Source of the DNA: Pantoea sp. Mb-10
GTDB lineage: Bacteria > Pseudomonadota > Gammaproteobacteria > Enterobacterales > Enterobacteriaceae
Direction: 5' to 3'
Length of the DNA: 64,000 nt
Assembly (NCBI RefSeq): GCF_021272205.1
Contig: NZ_JAJSDX010000005.1
Location: 248,001-312,000, forward strand
Numbering within the stretch: position 1 is the stretch's first letter; the number at the start of each line of letters is the position of its first letter. Below the pieces are notes generated by a model, which did not search any database, had not been told where the DNA came from, and was given only the letters and a program-made list of their open reading frames with translations. The position numbers were made by a program, and so were the translations under genes. Positions 25,552 to 34,589 of this stretch are shown here, in pieces.

Positions 25552-26494
25552 ATTAGATAAAGAAATCGTTTTGATGGGAAAAAGGAATTACAAGTTAAAT
25601 GGCACGCTCGAACCCGATGTCATTGCTTTTCTATCACGACTCGAAACCGGGCTCAGCAAAGATGAATTGAATGTATTTCTTAAGAAAGAAAGAAATCGGG
25701 TTGTTTTTGAGGAACTAAAATCCACTGCTCTGATCAATCTTGTCGATACGAGATGGAAAGGGACTGCGATGGAAAAAAGCTACGATTTCCTCAATTTTCA
25801 TTTCGGTAACGGTGAGCGGCCTTTTCAGTTTCGTGAAGATATCCATATCGCCTTACTTGGCTGTGGTGGGACGGGAGCCAATATAGCTATGTGCCTGGCT
25901 TCTTCAGGCATCGCCAGCATGACGTTAATTGACTTTGATACAGTGCAAACAAGTAATCTCAATCGACAATTTGCTTACGATTTGAACGATGTGGGCCAGA
26001 GTAAAGTATCATGCCTGAAGACAAAGTTAAAAAATATCAATCCCGACATGCATATCACTACCGTTGAACAACAGATTCAGTCTTCTCAGGACATTGAGTG
26101 CCTTAGCAAGGGCATTGACCTTGTTGTTTCCGCTATAGACACGCCGGCAATAAAATCATCTATGTATGTCATTGAATACTGCATAAAAAACAATAAACCC
26201 GTCATTTTTGGTGCCGCTGGCTATACCTCACTTTCCGCTGGCCCGCTTTTAACCACGGACGCGGCTAAACGGGCTTTTCTTGCAAGTCTCAAAAAACACG
26301 ACAAAGCAAAGTCAAAACCGATATCAGGATCAATTGGATCAACGAACTTATTATTAAGCGCCATAATGGCGAACAATATTACAAGTTTTTTCTATCCTTT
26401 TTCAGACCCTGAGCTCATTAATGTCAAGAAGATTTATGATCCTCTTAGTATGGCTGCACTCGGAGAAATATTTTATGGCGATCACACAGGATAA
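25517..26494 (+). CDS. E1/ThiF/MccB-like adenylating enzyme with RRE-like N-terminus
   Basis: 325 residues; start at one of two adjacent ATGs (25517, 25520). The C-terminal two thirds is an E1-like Rossmann domain: LLGCGGTGANIAM (GxGGxG at 115-120), LIDFDTVQTSNLNRQF (Asp139, Asp141 and the NLNRQ motif) and a DLVVSAIDTP segment, so ATP-binding residues look intact. There is no CxxC zinc pair. The first about 75 residues resemble a small winged-helix PqqD/RRE-like peptide-recognition domain. In MccB and in pantocin PaaA such enzymes activate a carboxylate on a peptide. Here it probably adenylates the C-terminus or an Asp/Glu of the precursor. Confidence 0.8.
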   Translation: MMRIKLNASVLELDKEIVLMGKRNYKLNGTLEPDVIAFLSRLETGLSKDELNVFLKKERNRVVFEELKSTALINLVDTRWKGTAMEKSYDFLNFHFGNGERPFQFREDIHIALLGCGGTGANIAMCLASSGIASMTLIDFDTVQTSNLNRQFAYDLNDVGQSKVSCLKTKLKNINPDMHITTVEQQIQSSQDIECLSKGIDLVVSAIDTPAIKSSMYVIEYCIKNNKPVIFGAAGYTSLSAGPLLTTDAAKRAFLASLKKHDKAKSKPISGSIGSTNLLLSAIMANNITSFFYPFSDPELINVKKIYDPLSMAALGEIFYGDHTG

Positions 26495-27308
26495 TTTTTA
26501 TTCAGTGTATTTGCATACCAACGTCATTGATCAAGAGGTTGCACTCTGGCAGAAATTTTTCGCCTGTAATACCAAACTTCCGTTAATCAATTTTATAACG
26601 GATGATGTTGACGTGAAGTGGGCAGAGAAAATTGTGAATTACACAGCTGATGGGGGTGAAAAGTACGCATCTATAATTACAAAGATAGCCAGTGAAATGG
26701 CGCGTCAGGAAGACGCATTTTCTGAGATTGGGTACGTTGAAGATTTAACGTATCGTGAATCACTCTTGCGTGCGGTGAACATCATTGAAGCCGGCGACAG
26801 TGAACTCAGTTACGCCTTGCGTAAGTTTGTGGGTCAGATTGTCATTGTAGAGAGTGATTCGCTGGTCGCCACCAGTTCTGTACTCTTTCTTGGCTTGGTT
26901 GTGATTGCGCCTAAGCCAGAATGGTCACTGCATGATTATATTGAAAATCTTATTCATGAGATGTCGCATATCGAACTCTACATTAAACAGCTAACCGACC
27001 CTTTGGTTGTTAAAGGTGCACAGTTGCGCAGTCCCTTTCGCAGTCATCCTCGTCCGGTAAACGGTGTTTTCCATGCGGCATTTGTTTTAGCACGCATTGT
27101 ATTTTATATGAATAAAATACAATTAAGCGTTAATGATTCAGGTTACTCTGAAACCAAAGCGGCTAATTCAAATAAACTACTTGGTGAAACGGTAGAGCAA
27201 TTTGAAGATAATTCATTACTGACGCATCACGGTATAAAAGTAATGAATGAGCTCAAAAGCATAAATTTCCAATTTCAGGGGGAGGGGTTTTTGAATGCAT
27301 GTGTTTAA
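26475..27308 (+). CDS. HExxH-motif putative peptide hydroxylase
   Basis: 277 residues from ATG 26475 (GGAG 9 bp upstream), overlapping the ThiF gene by 20 bp. The key motif is LIHEMSHIELY (HExxH at 161-165), followed by a segment SPFRSHPRPVNGVFHAAFV with His200 as third metal ligand. This pairing of an HExxH with an 'RPxNGvxHaa' segment is typical of the HExxH family found in RiPP clusters, some of whose members are 2-oxoglutarate-dependent peptide beta-hydroxylases rather than proteases. The N-terminal half is helical. It probably modifies the precursor peptide; a protease role in leader removal cannot be excluded. Confidence 0.75.
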   Translation: MAITQDNFYSVYLHTNVIDQEVALWQKFFACNTKLPLINFITDDVDVKWAEKIVNYTADGGEKYASIITKIASEMARQEDAFSEIGYVEDLTYRESLLRAVNIIEAGDSELSYALRKFVGQIVIVESDSLVATSSVLFLGLVVIAPKPEWSLHDYIENLIHEMSHIELYIKQLTDPLVVKGAQLRSPFRSHPRPVNGVFHAAFVLARIVFYMNKIQLSVNDSGYSETKAANSNKLLGETVEQFEDNSLLTHHGIKVMNELKSINFQFQGEGFLNACV

Positions 27309-28101
27309 GAGTGAAAAAATGATGCTGGAAGCAGCGCGCGAAATGCAGCTAACGCAGAGTTGCTTTGTCATAAATGACTATTGTACCCAGTGGCCCCTTT
27401 TTAAAAAAGGGAGTTTTACGTCTATCGTTGAACACTTCTCTGAGGATAAAATTCTCATTGAGGAGGGGATAAACAAGTCAGGCACGGTAGAGATAACGGT
27501 AGGTGATTATATTGATCGTATCAAAACGGGAACCAAAGGGATGGGGAACTGGTCCTGGCAGCCCCATTTGAACCATGCTGACGCGCTTGAGCAGTCCTAT
27601 TCAATACCTGAGTCAATCACATTACGCGCCATTGAAAATTCGCTTGTGGGAGAATTAGTGCTGGCGCCGTGGATGCTTATGTCCGCACCTGAAACGGTTA
27701 CGTCCATGCATAAAGACATGCTTTGCGTTAATGGTGTAGTAGGGCAACTTGAAGGAATAAAGGAATTTACGCTTGTCTCACCGGATTATTCGCTGCAAGA
27801 GGGGCGTTATTATACGCATGCGGAGCTGGCCGAACTGAATATTCCATTTGAAAGCGTAATGCTACACCCAGGCGACTTTCTCTATTTTCCTATGCACTGG
27901 TGGCACCAGGCAAAAACTATTGAATGCTCAGTTACATTCATTCATAGTACGGTCAATTCATTTAATTTGACAGCATTTTTAAATGACTCAATCGCCTTGA
28001 TGCCAGCGTACATACAACGGGTACAGTCAGCGGCGAAAAAACGCAGTTATTTCGGCAACAAAATTAACTGGTTGTGTAATGGATTTCGTGCATTAGGATG
28101 A
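27295..28101 (+). CDS. Second JmjC/cupin-type Fe(II)/2-oxoglutarate oxygenase
   Basis: 268 residues from ATG 27295, overlapping the preceding gene by 14 bp. The iron triad is His139, Asp141 (SMHKDM) and His204 (HWWHQAK), with a PGDFLYFPMHWWH strand. The remainder of the fold differs considerably from the first JmjC gene, so they are not a recent duplication and probably act on different residues or steps. A GQLEGIKEFTLVSP segment (150-163) fits the co-substrate region. The stop is followed 4 bp later by the exporter gene, so all belong to one transcript. Confidence 0.75.
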   Translation: MHVFKSEKMMLEAAREMQLTQSCFVINDYCTQWPLFKKGSFTSIVEHFSEDKILIEEGINKSGTVEITVGDYIDRIKTGTKGMGNWSWQPHLNHADALEQSYSIPESITLRAIENSLVGELVLAPWMLMSAPETVTSMHKDMLCVNGVVGQLEGIKEFTLVSPDYSLQEGRYYTHAELAELNIPFESVMLHPGDFLYFPMHWWHQAKTIECSVTFIHSTVNSFNLTAFLNDSIALMPAYIQRVQSAAKKRSYFGNKINWLCNGFRALG

Positions 28102-28105
28102 CAGT

Positions 28106-29326
28106 ATGTTCAAGGTGGAAGCTCAAGAGAGATTGGCGCTTTTCAAAAATAGAAACTTTTTGTTCTTTACCCTCAGCGGGCTTTTTGCCACCTTTGGTAA
28201 TGGCCTGAATTATATAGCGCTTTCATGGCTGGCTTATTCGCAGACAAACTCAATCGGCGGCGTAGCCATGATGATGTTTTGTATCTGGATGCCAAGCATC
28301 GTGTTTGCGCCCTTATTTGGCCTGTTAGCCGACCGCTATGATCGTAAAACGCAAATTGTCATCTCAAACTTGGTGCGTGGCGTTGTCGTTGTCGCTTGGG
28401 TCATGTTATGGCATTACCATGTTCAGCTTAGCCTTATGCTGTTGTGCTCGCTGATGGGCATTTTTATCTCCTTTTATATGCCGTGTGCGGTGCCGTTTAT
28501 TCAGGAAATCGTTCCTAAAAAATCCCTTGTGAGTGCGAATTCCACCATCGATATGGTTTATGAATTTGGCACCATTGTGGGGATGGGATGGAGCGGTTTT
28601 ATGTTAGCTATTGTAGGTATAAAGGGCACGCTTTTCATTGGGGGGGGGCTCTTTATCCTTGCAGGCATACTGAATTTAGCTATGCGTAGACCGGCGGTTA
28701 CTGAAAATAAAGCCAGTCAAAATGAGAGTTGGTGGGCCAGCTATATCTCTTCACTCAGGTACTTCAAAAGTAAACCTGATCTCTTCATGCCCTACATGAG
28801 CCAGATGATTATCATGGTGCTGTTGATGACCATCCCCATCATTCTGGTGCCTTATACGCGCGAAGTGCTTAATGCGAGCACACGCGTCTTTGCACTTTAC
28901 GAGGCGCTCTATTCATTGGGCGTGCTAATTGGCGGGTTTTTAGCACCCATCTTGTGTAAGAAGATAACCATAAAGAAAACGTTGGCGCTGCTTTTATTGA
29001 TTATCGCCTGCGGTTTATTCATTCTTTCCGGTAATGATGCGATTGGCTTAGTTTATCCCGTTTATTTCTTTATTGGGTTTGGTATTTCAAGCTGGGCGCT
29101 CTCTATTTCCCTTTCTCAGCTTCATTGTGAACCAGAATTTCAGGGTAGGCTACAAGCCACCTTCAATGGTATATCGGGTATCTTCATCTTGGCGATGTAT
29201 CTCCTGATGGCCCACGGAGGCGCAGGCTTCTCATCACAGGGAATTTACCTGTCGCAAGGTTTGCTTGCGCTTGTCGGTATCTTGATTGTTATTTTTTACC
29301 GTAAAGGGGACTCCCGTGAACCGTAA
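28106..29326 (+). CDS. MFS exporter
   Basis: 406 residues with about 12 hydrophobic segments and the intracellular-loop motif GLLADRYDRKTQ (about 75-86), the hallmark of major facilitator transporters of the EntS/multidrug exporter type. Its position after the modification genes makes it the probable exporter of the finished peptide, like PaaC of pantocin A. It starts 4 bp after the second JmjC gene and overlaps the ABC-F gene by 11 bp. Inner membrane. Confidence 0.85.
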   Translation: MFKVEAQERLALFKNRNFLFFTLSGLFATFGNGLNYIALSWLAYSQTNSIGGVAMMMFCIWMPSIVFAPLFGLLADRYDRKTQIVISNLVRGVVVVAWVMLWHYHVQLSLMLLCSLMGIFISFYMPCAVPFIQEIVPKKSLVSANSTIDMVYEFGTIVGMGWSGFMLAIVGIKGTLFIGGGLFILAGILNLAMRRPAVTENKASQNESWWASYISSLRYFKSKPDLFMPYMSQMIIMVLLMTIPIILVPYTREVLNASTRVFALYEALYSLGVLIGGFLAPILCKKITIKKTLALLLLIIACGLFILSGNDAIGLVYPVYFFIGFGISSWALSISLSQLHCEPEFQGRLQATFNGISGIFILAMYLLMAHGGAGFSSQGIYLSQGLLALVGILIVIFYRKGDSREP

Positions 29327-30887
29327 AGAACAGGTGTTTATCGCCACAAACCAGCTCACCTACCATAATGTAACAAATTTGCTTTTTAGCGATGTCTCAC
29401 TTTCATTAAGTTCATCGGATAAGGTTGGACTCATTGGATTCAATGGCGCGGGAAAATCGACGCTGCTGCAGCTATTAGCAAAAGTACTTGAGCCTACTTC
29501 TGGACAGGTTACGCATGCCAAATCGTCGCGCTTTTACATGGTAGAACAGCGTTTCCCCGATCATCTTTTAGGGTGTACACCCGAAGAAGCCTTACTGGAT
29601 GTTTTAAGTGAAGATGAGCGCATTAATGAGGGTTGGCGAGCTCAGATCGTTTTGGATAACCTCGGCATCAGTGACATGCATTATGCGCTGCCCTGTTCGC
29701 AGCTGAGTGGGGGACAACAAACGCGCATACTGTTGGGAAGGGCTCAACTGTGTGAACCGAATGTCCTTCTTCTGGACGAACCTTCAAACCATCTGGATTT
29801 ACCCACTTTACTCTGGCTAGAGGCATTTCTGTCGTCGTGGCGCGGCACATTTGTTATCGTCTCACACGACACGCGTATATTGGACAATACAACAAACAGT
29901 ACCTGGATTATTGCTGGGGGAGACATTCATCAGTTTCGACTGCCCTGTACTCAAGCGCTGTTAGAGCACGCGCATAAAGAACAGGCATGCCAACAACAGT
30001 ATCAAGAACAGGCAAATGAAATTGATCGCATTGAAGCCAGCGCAAAGCAGCTCGCATCATGGGGTAAAGAGCAGCACAGCAAAAGTTCTGCCCGAAAAGC
30101 ACAGTCCATGTTCAAACGCATTGATAAGCTCAAGCTTGAGCAAAATACGTTGCCCGAGCCTTACCCGTGGAACCTCTCGTTTCCGGGCCAGACGCTGAGT
30201 GCAAAAAAAATATTGAGCTGCGGTCCGCGGGCAATTAAGCCACCTAATAGTGAAAAAACGCTCTATTCGATTGATGACTTGGTGATTCGCCCCGGCGAAA
30301 AAATTGCACTGATCGGTGCCAATGGCATCGGCAAATCGACTTTTTTACAGCAGATTTGGCAGAGTTATTCAGGACGGGAAGCGTCTTTCTATATTCACGA
30401 TGCCACGCTGATCGCTTATTACGATCAGCAGCAAAATGGTATCGAGGCTGAAAGTGATATTCTGACCGCGCTCCTCAACTACTGTAATAAATCGCGTGTT
30501 AATCCCACCTCCGATCAGCTTAAGCATGCTTTATTAAAGGCAGGATTTCCCTGGGAGCGTCTCTCCAATAAAGTGAACACGTTAAGTGGAGGAGAGAGGG
30601 CGAGGGTGCTTTTCGCCGGTATTTCACTGATACAAAGTCATTTATTATTGCTGGATGAACCCACCAACCACTTGGATATCGCGGGTAAAGAAGCCCTGGA
30701 GCATCAATTGGCGGCATTCAAGGGTACGGTACTGATGGTGTCACACGATAGACAGTTAATTGAAAGCGTGTGCGATCGGTTTTTTGTTATCAATGATGGC
30801 AAATTACAGGTTTTTTTGGAGGCGCAAAAAGCCTACAAAGCAGCACAAATGGCGCATGACACACCTTCATTGTGCGAGATGTCCTGA
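29316..30887 (+). CDS. ABC-F family ATPase, probable self-protection factor
   Basis: 523 residues from GTG 29316 (AGGGGA upstream). Two ABC domains without membrane segments: Walker A GFNGAGKST (41-49) and GANGIGKST, signatures LSGGQQTR and LSGGERAR, Walker B LLLDEPSNHLD and LLLDEPTNHLD. Between them is a charged helical linker (about 210-290, EQACQQQYQEQANEIDRIE...). ABC-F proteins bind the ribosome at the E site and either act as translation factors or displace antibiotics. At the end of a peptide-antibiotic cluster self-protection is the natural reading. It could also be a Uup/YheS-type paralogue. It ends the cluster. Confidence 0.85.
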   Translation: MNRKEQVFIATNQLTYHNVTNLLFSDVSLSLSSSDKVGLIGFNGAGKSTLLQLLAKVLEPTSGQVTHAKSSRFYMVEQRFPDHLLGCTPEEALLDVLSEDERINEGWRAQIVLDNLGISDMHYALPCSQLSGGQQTRILLGRAQLCEPNVLLLDEPSNHLDLPTLLWLEAFLSSWRGTFVIVSHDTRILDNTTNSTWIIAGGDIHQFRLPCTQALLEHAHKEQACQQQYQEQANEIDRIEASAKQLASWGKEQHSKSSARKAQSMFKRIDKLKLEQNTLPEPYPWNLSFPGQTLSAKKILSCGPRAIKPPNSEKTLYSIDDLVIRPGEKIALIGANGIGKSTFLQQIWQSYSGREASFYIHDATLIAYYDQQQNGIEAESDILTALLNYCNKSRVNPTSDQLKHALLKAGFPWERLSNKVNTLSGGERARVLFAGISLIQSHLLLLDEPTNHLDIAGKEALEHQLAAFKGTVLMVSHDRQLIESVCDRFFVINDGKLQVFLEAQKAYKAAQMAHDTPSLCEMS

Positions 30888-30992
30888 AGGGAGAGCACAT
30901 TCGAGGCGTTTACCTCTCACCGCCGCTTGTTTTGCCTGTGAAGCCGTTGAGTTCTGGCCGCGCTTCTGAGTGTCTCAACACCGCGCTATAAA

Positions 30993-31016
30993 AAAGCCGC
31001 GATAAATCGCGGCTTT
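30993..31016 (-). terminator. Rho-independent terminator, araBA side
   Basis: AAAGCCGCGA and TCGCGGCTTT form a perfect 10-bp stem around TAAA. On the minus strand it is followed by a TTTTTT-type run and lies 20 bp past the araA stop. It may also stop the plus-strand cluster transcript. Confidence 0.8.
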
Positions 31017-31036
31017 CTCCGTTATAACTCTCTTTC

Positions 31037-32527
31037 CTAGCGCACCAAGCGGTAATAGGCCTCGTTCCAGCGCAGCGCGTCCTTGAAGGCGGGCAGGCGG
31101 GTATCTTCGTCGATCACCAGCACTTCAATGCCGTTCAGTTCGCCGTACAGGTACATATCTTCCAAATCGAGTGCCTGGCTGAACACCGTGTGGTGAGCGC
31201 CGCCGGCCAGAATCCACGCTTCCGAGGCGGTTGCCAGCGAAGGCTGGGCGCGCCACAGGGCGCGAGCGACCGGCAGTTTAGGCAGCGGTTTTGGCTGCTC
31301 AATGGCGTCCACCACATTCACCAGCAAGCGGAAGCGATCGCCCAGGTCGATGACGCTGGCGTTGATGGCGCGTCCGGCAGGCGTTGAGAAGATCAGGCGG
31401 GCCGGATCGGCTTTGCCACCGATGCCAAGAAACTGCACGTCGATCAGCGGCTTTTGCTCTTTCGCGATTGACGGGCACACTTCCAGCATGTGCGAGCCCA
31501 GCACCAAATCGTTGCCCGGTGAGAAGTGGTAGGTGTAATCCTCCATAAACGAGGTGCCGCCGGCGCGGTTACCCGCCTGAACTTTGAGGATGCGCAGCAG
31601 CGCGGCGGTTTTCCAGTCGCCTTCGCCAGCGAAACCGTAGCCTTGTCCCATCAGACGCTGTACCGCCAGGCCGGGTAACTGCGTCATGCCGTGCAGCGTC
31701 TGGAAGTTGGTGGTAAAGGCCTGGCATCCTTCGTCATCCAGGAAGCGTTTGAGTCCCAGCTCAATGCGCGCTGCGTCTAACACGTTCTGCCGCTTTTCAC
31801 CGCCGACGGCAGCGGCCTCGCTGAACAGATACTGGCTTTCGTATTCATCGACCAGCGCATTCACGTCGCCGTCGCTGACGCCGTTGATCACCTCCACCAG
31901 GTCGCCGACACCCCAGCCGTTGACCGCATAGCCAAACTGAATCTGCGCCGCGACTTTATCCCCTTCGGTAACGGCCACTTCGCGCATGTTATCGCCAAAG
32001 CGCGCCACTTTAAGCTGCTGGCTGGCCTGTTTGGCCTGGGCGGCGTTGATCCAGCGGGCAATACGCTGCTGACTCTGCTTATCCTGCCAGTGTCCGGTCA
32101 CCACGCTGTGCTGCAACCCCATACGCGCGCCGATAAAGCCGAACTCACGGCCGCCGTGCGCGGTCTGGTTGAGGTTCATGAAATCCATGTCCATGCTGTC
32201 CCACGGAATTTCCGCGTTAAATTGGGTATGGAATTGCAGTAGCGGCTTATTGAGGATGCTCAGGCCGCCGATCCACATTTTGGCGGGTGAGAACGTATGT
32301 AACCACGTGATGATGCCGATGCAGTTGGCGTCATGGTTAGCGTCGCGGCACAGCGCCAGCGCTTCGTCCGGAGACTTTACCAGCGGCTTCAGCACCAGCG
32401 ATACCGGCAGGGTGCCGGCCTGATTCAACCCTTCCATCACCTGCCGCGCATTCTGTTCAACTTGACGCAGGGTTTCCGCTCCGTAGAGATGCTGCGTACC
32501 GATCACAAACCACACATGTTGTTCCAT
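31037..32527 (-). CDS. araA: L-arabinose isomerase
   Basis: 496 residues, the size of E. coli AraA (500). It converts L-arabinose to L-ribulose in the cytosol, using Mn. Start ATG 32527 ([16 protein letters not shown]) with GGAG upstream; an upstream in-frame codon is not needed. The typical segments are present: [44 protein letters not shown] and the [12 protein letters not shown] end of the active site with catalytic Glu and His residues. It follows araB by 11 bp and is the last gene of this transcript; araD is not found after it. Confidence 0.95.
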   Translation of the reverse strand: MEQHVWFVIGTQHLYGAETLRQVEQNARQVMEGLNQAGTLPVSLVLKPLVKSPDEALALCRDANHDANCIGIITWLHTFSPAKMWIGGLSILNKPLLQFHTQFNAEIPWDSMDMDFMNLNQTAHGGREFGFIGARMGLQHSVVTGHWQDKQSQQRIARWINAAQAKQASQQLKVARFGDNMREVAVTEGDKVAAQIQFGYAVNGWGVGDLVEVINGVSDGDVNALVDEYESQYLFSEAAAVGGEKRQNVLDAARIELGLKRFLDDEGCQAFTTNFQTLHGMTQLPGLAVQRLMGQGYGFAGEGDWKTAALLRILKVQAGNRAGGTSFMEDYTYHFSPGNDLVLGSHMLEVCPSIAKEQKPLIDVQFLGIGGKADPARLIFSTPAGRAINASVIDLGDRFRLLVNVVDAIEQPKPLPKLPVARALWRAQPSLATASEAWILAGGAHHTVFSQALDLEDMYLYGELNGIEVLVIDEDTRLPAFKDALRWNEAYYRLVR

Positions 32528-32538
32528 TTCTCGCTCCT

Positions 32539-34224
32539 TCACTTAGCGGATGCGGCGCGCGCGGCATACTGAGGTTCAGCGGCCTGGCACCAATGTTGAT
32601 AACGTTGATAAAGCCGCTCATAAGCGGCCACGCGCTGCGGATCGGGCTGCAGCGTGGTGTCAATGCGGCTGGCCATTACCTGCTGCGCGGCGGGCACATC
32701 GGGATAGACGCCAGCGGCGACGGCGGCAAAGATGGCCGCGCCCAGCGCGCAGCACTCATCCGAGGCGACGATGTCCAGTGGGCGATTCATCACGTCGCAG
32801 CAGGCCTGCATGATGGCAGGGGATTTACGGGCGATGCCGCCCAGCGTCAAAATGTTGTCTACCGGAATGTCCTGCTGTTCGAAGCACTCCATAATGGCGC
32901 GTGCGCCAAACGCGGTCGCGGCAATCAGTCCGCCAAACAGCGCGGGCGCGTCGGTGCCTAAATTAAGATCGGTAATCACGCCTTTAAGACGCTGATTGGC
33001 GTCTGGCGTGCGGCGTCCGTTAAACCAGTCCAGCACTACCGGTAAATGATCCAGCTGTGGATTCGCCGCCCACGTCTCGGTGAGCGAGCGGATCATATCC
33101 TGCTGCAGGGCCGCCAGCTGCGGCTGCAGTTCCGGGTGACGCGCCGCTGCCTGCTGCAGCGGCCAGCCGAGCAGGCGACTAAACCAGGCGTAAATGTCGC
33201 CAAACGCCGACTGGCCCGCTTCAAGCCCGATGGCACCGGGCACCACGCTACCGTCCACCTGACCGCAAATGCCTTTGATGGCTCGGTCACCGACTTTTTC
33301 GCTGTCGGCGATCAAAATGTCGCAGGTCGACGTGCCGATCACTTTCACTAAGGTGTAAGGCTGCGCGCCTGCGCCAACCGCGCCCATGTGGCAATCAAAG
33401 GCCCCGCCAGACAGCACCACCTGCTGCGAAAGACCCAGGCGCTCCGCCCACTCGGCGCTCAGCGTGCCTACCGGTTCATCGGCGGTATAGGTGTCGGTAA
33501 ACAGGGGGTAATCCAATTGCTCAACCAGCAGCGGGTCCAGCGCGCGCAGAAAATCGGCAGGTGGCAAGCCTTGCCATTGCGGATGCCACAGCGATTTATG
33601 TCCGGCGGCGCAGCGTCCGCGCCGCAGCTGCGCCGGGGCGGTATTGCCGCTTAACAGCGCAGGGACCCAGTCGCACAGCTCGACCCAAGAGACGGCGGCC
33701 TCACGCACCGCCGCGTCTTCGCGCGAAACGTGCAAAATTTTGGCCCAGAACCACTCAGAGGAGTACACGCCGCCGATGTAGCGGGTGTAATCGCTAAAGC
33801 GACCGCTGCGGCACAGGTGGTTGATCGCGTCGGCTTCTTCTATTGCGGTGTGATCTTTCCACAGCACAAACATGGCGTTGGGATTGCTGGCAAACTCCGG
33901 GCGCAGCGCCAGCACGCGGCCGTCGCGGTCGATGGGGGCGGGCGTGGAGCCGGTGGTATCCACGCCGATGCCTGTCACCGCCGCACGCTGTTCGGCGCTG
34001 AGGGCCCGCACCACCGCAACGATGGCCTGCTCGAGCGCATCAATGTAGTCCTGCGGATGGTGGCGAAAGCGATTCACGTGCGCATCGCTGAATTCGCCTC
34101 TTGCCCAGCGCGGGTAGTTCACTACCGCTTTCTGCAGCTCTTCGCCTGTGTCGCAGGCCACGGCGAGCGCGCGCACGGAGTCACTGCCAAAATCCAGCCC
34201 AATTGTTATGGCGCCAGCACCCAT
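32539..34224 (-). CDS. araB: Ribulokinase
   Basis: 561 residues, near the E. coli AraB length (566). It phosphorylates L-ribulose at the expense of ATP. The start is ATG 34224 ([20 protein letters not shown]) after AGGAGA. FGGY-kinase features: N-terminal [10 protein letters not shown] phosphate loop, [11 protein letters not shown], the [16 protein letters not shown] segment and the C-terminal [14 protein letters not shown] adenosine-binding segment. First gene of the araBA operon, divergent from araF; the intergenic region is expected to hold AraC and CRP sites. Confidence 0.95.
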   Translation of the reverse strand: MGAGAITIGLDFGSDSVRALAVACDTGEELQKAVVNYPRWARGEFSDAHVNRFRHHPQDYIDALEQAIVAVVRALSAEQRAAVTGIGVDTTGSTPAPIDRDGRVLALRPEFASNPNAMFVLWKDHTAIEEADAINHLCRSGRFSDYTRYIGGVYSSEWFWAKILHVSREDAAVREAAVSWVELCDWVPALLSGNTAPAQLRRGRCAAGHKSLWHPQWQGLPPADFLRALDPLLVEQLDYPLFTDTYTADEPVGTLSAEWAERLGLSQQVVLSGGAFDCHMGAVGAGAQPYTLVKVIGTSTCDILIADSEKVGDRAIKGICGQVDGSVVPGAIGLEAGQSAFGDIYAWFSRLLGWPLQQAAARHPELQPQLAALQQDMIRSLTETWAANPQLDHLPVVLDWFNGRRTPDANQRLKGVITDLNLGTDAPALFGGLIAATAFGARAIMECFEQQDIPVDNILTLGGIARKSPAIMQACCDVMNRPLDIVASDECCALGAAIFAAVAAGVYPDVPAAQQVMASRIDTTLQPDPQRVAAYERLYQRYQHWCQAAEPQYAARAASAK

Positions 34225-34589
34225 TGGAATTCTCCTGTGTAAGTGGTCTGGCTCTATCCTGAGAGGCACACGGCAAAGCGGTTAGTCACGGCTGGCTGAG
34301 AATATGCACTTTTCTGTCATCGGCGAGGATGTGTGATCGTCAGCAAAAGTTAACGCCGGATTAATTTCGCTGAATATATGGAGAAAATTGTCATCGTTTT
34401 AGGATGTGATACCGCTCTACATTTTTCCGCGCTTTTATCGCTACAACTAGCCCAGCGTTTGCACAGCCTTTGTACAACCTATGAGCTAACGCGCTGATTT
34501 TGCGCACTGCTAAATCGTGAACTCTGATTGGTAACGTTTACACCGATTACTGAATAGCAGCGAAAAATACCATTTTGCCGGAGAGCATC
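34225..34589. promoter_or_regulatory. Divergent araBA / araFGH control region
   Basis: 365 bp between two divergent arabinose operons, where AraC and CRP would be expected to act. A TGTGA with 6-base spacing to TCTAC at 34405-34420 is only half a CRP site. I could not place an AraC half-site (TAGCN7TCCATA) with confidence. Confidence 0.4.

Noticed and set aside
26475..27308. HExxH protein as a zinc protease cutting the leader
   Set aside because: Not excluded, but the RPxNGvxH segment after HExxH fits the peptide-hydroxylase-type family better than gluzincin proteases.
34405..34420. CRP site in the ara control region
   Set aside because: Only the left half TGTGA matches; the right half reads TCTAC and deviates too much.
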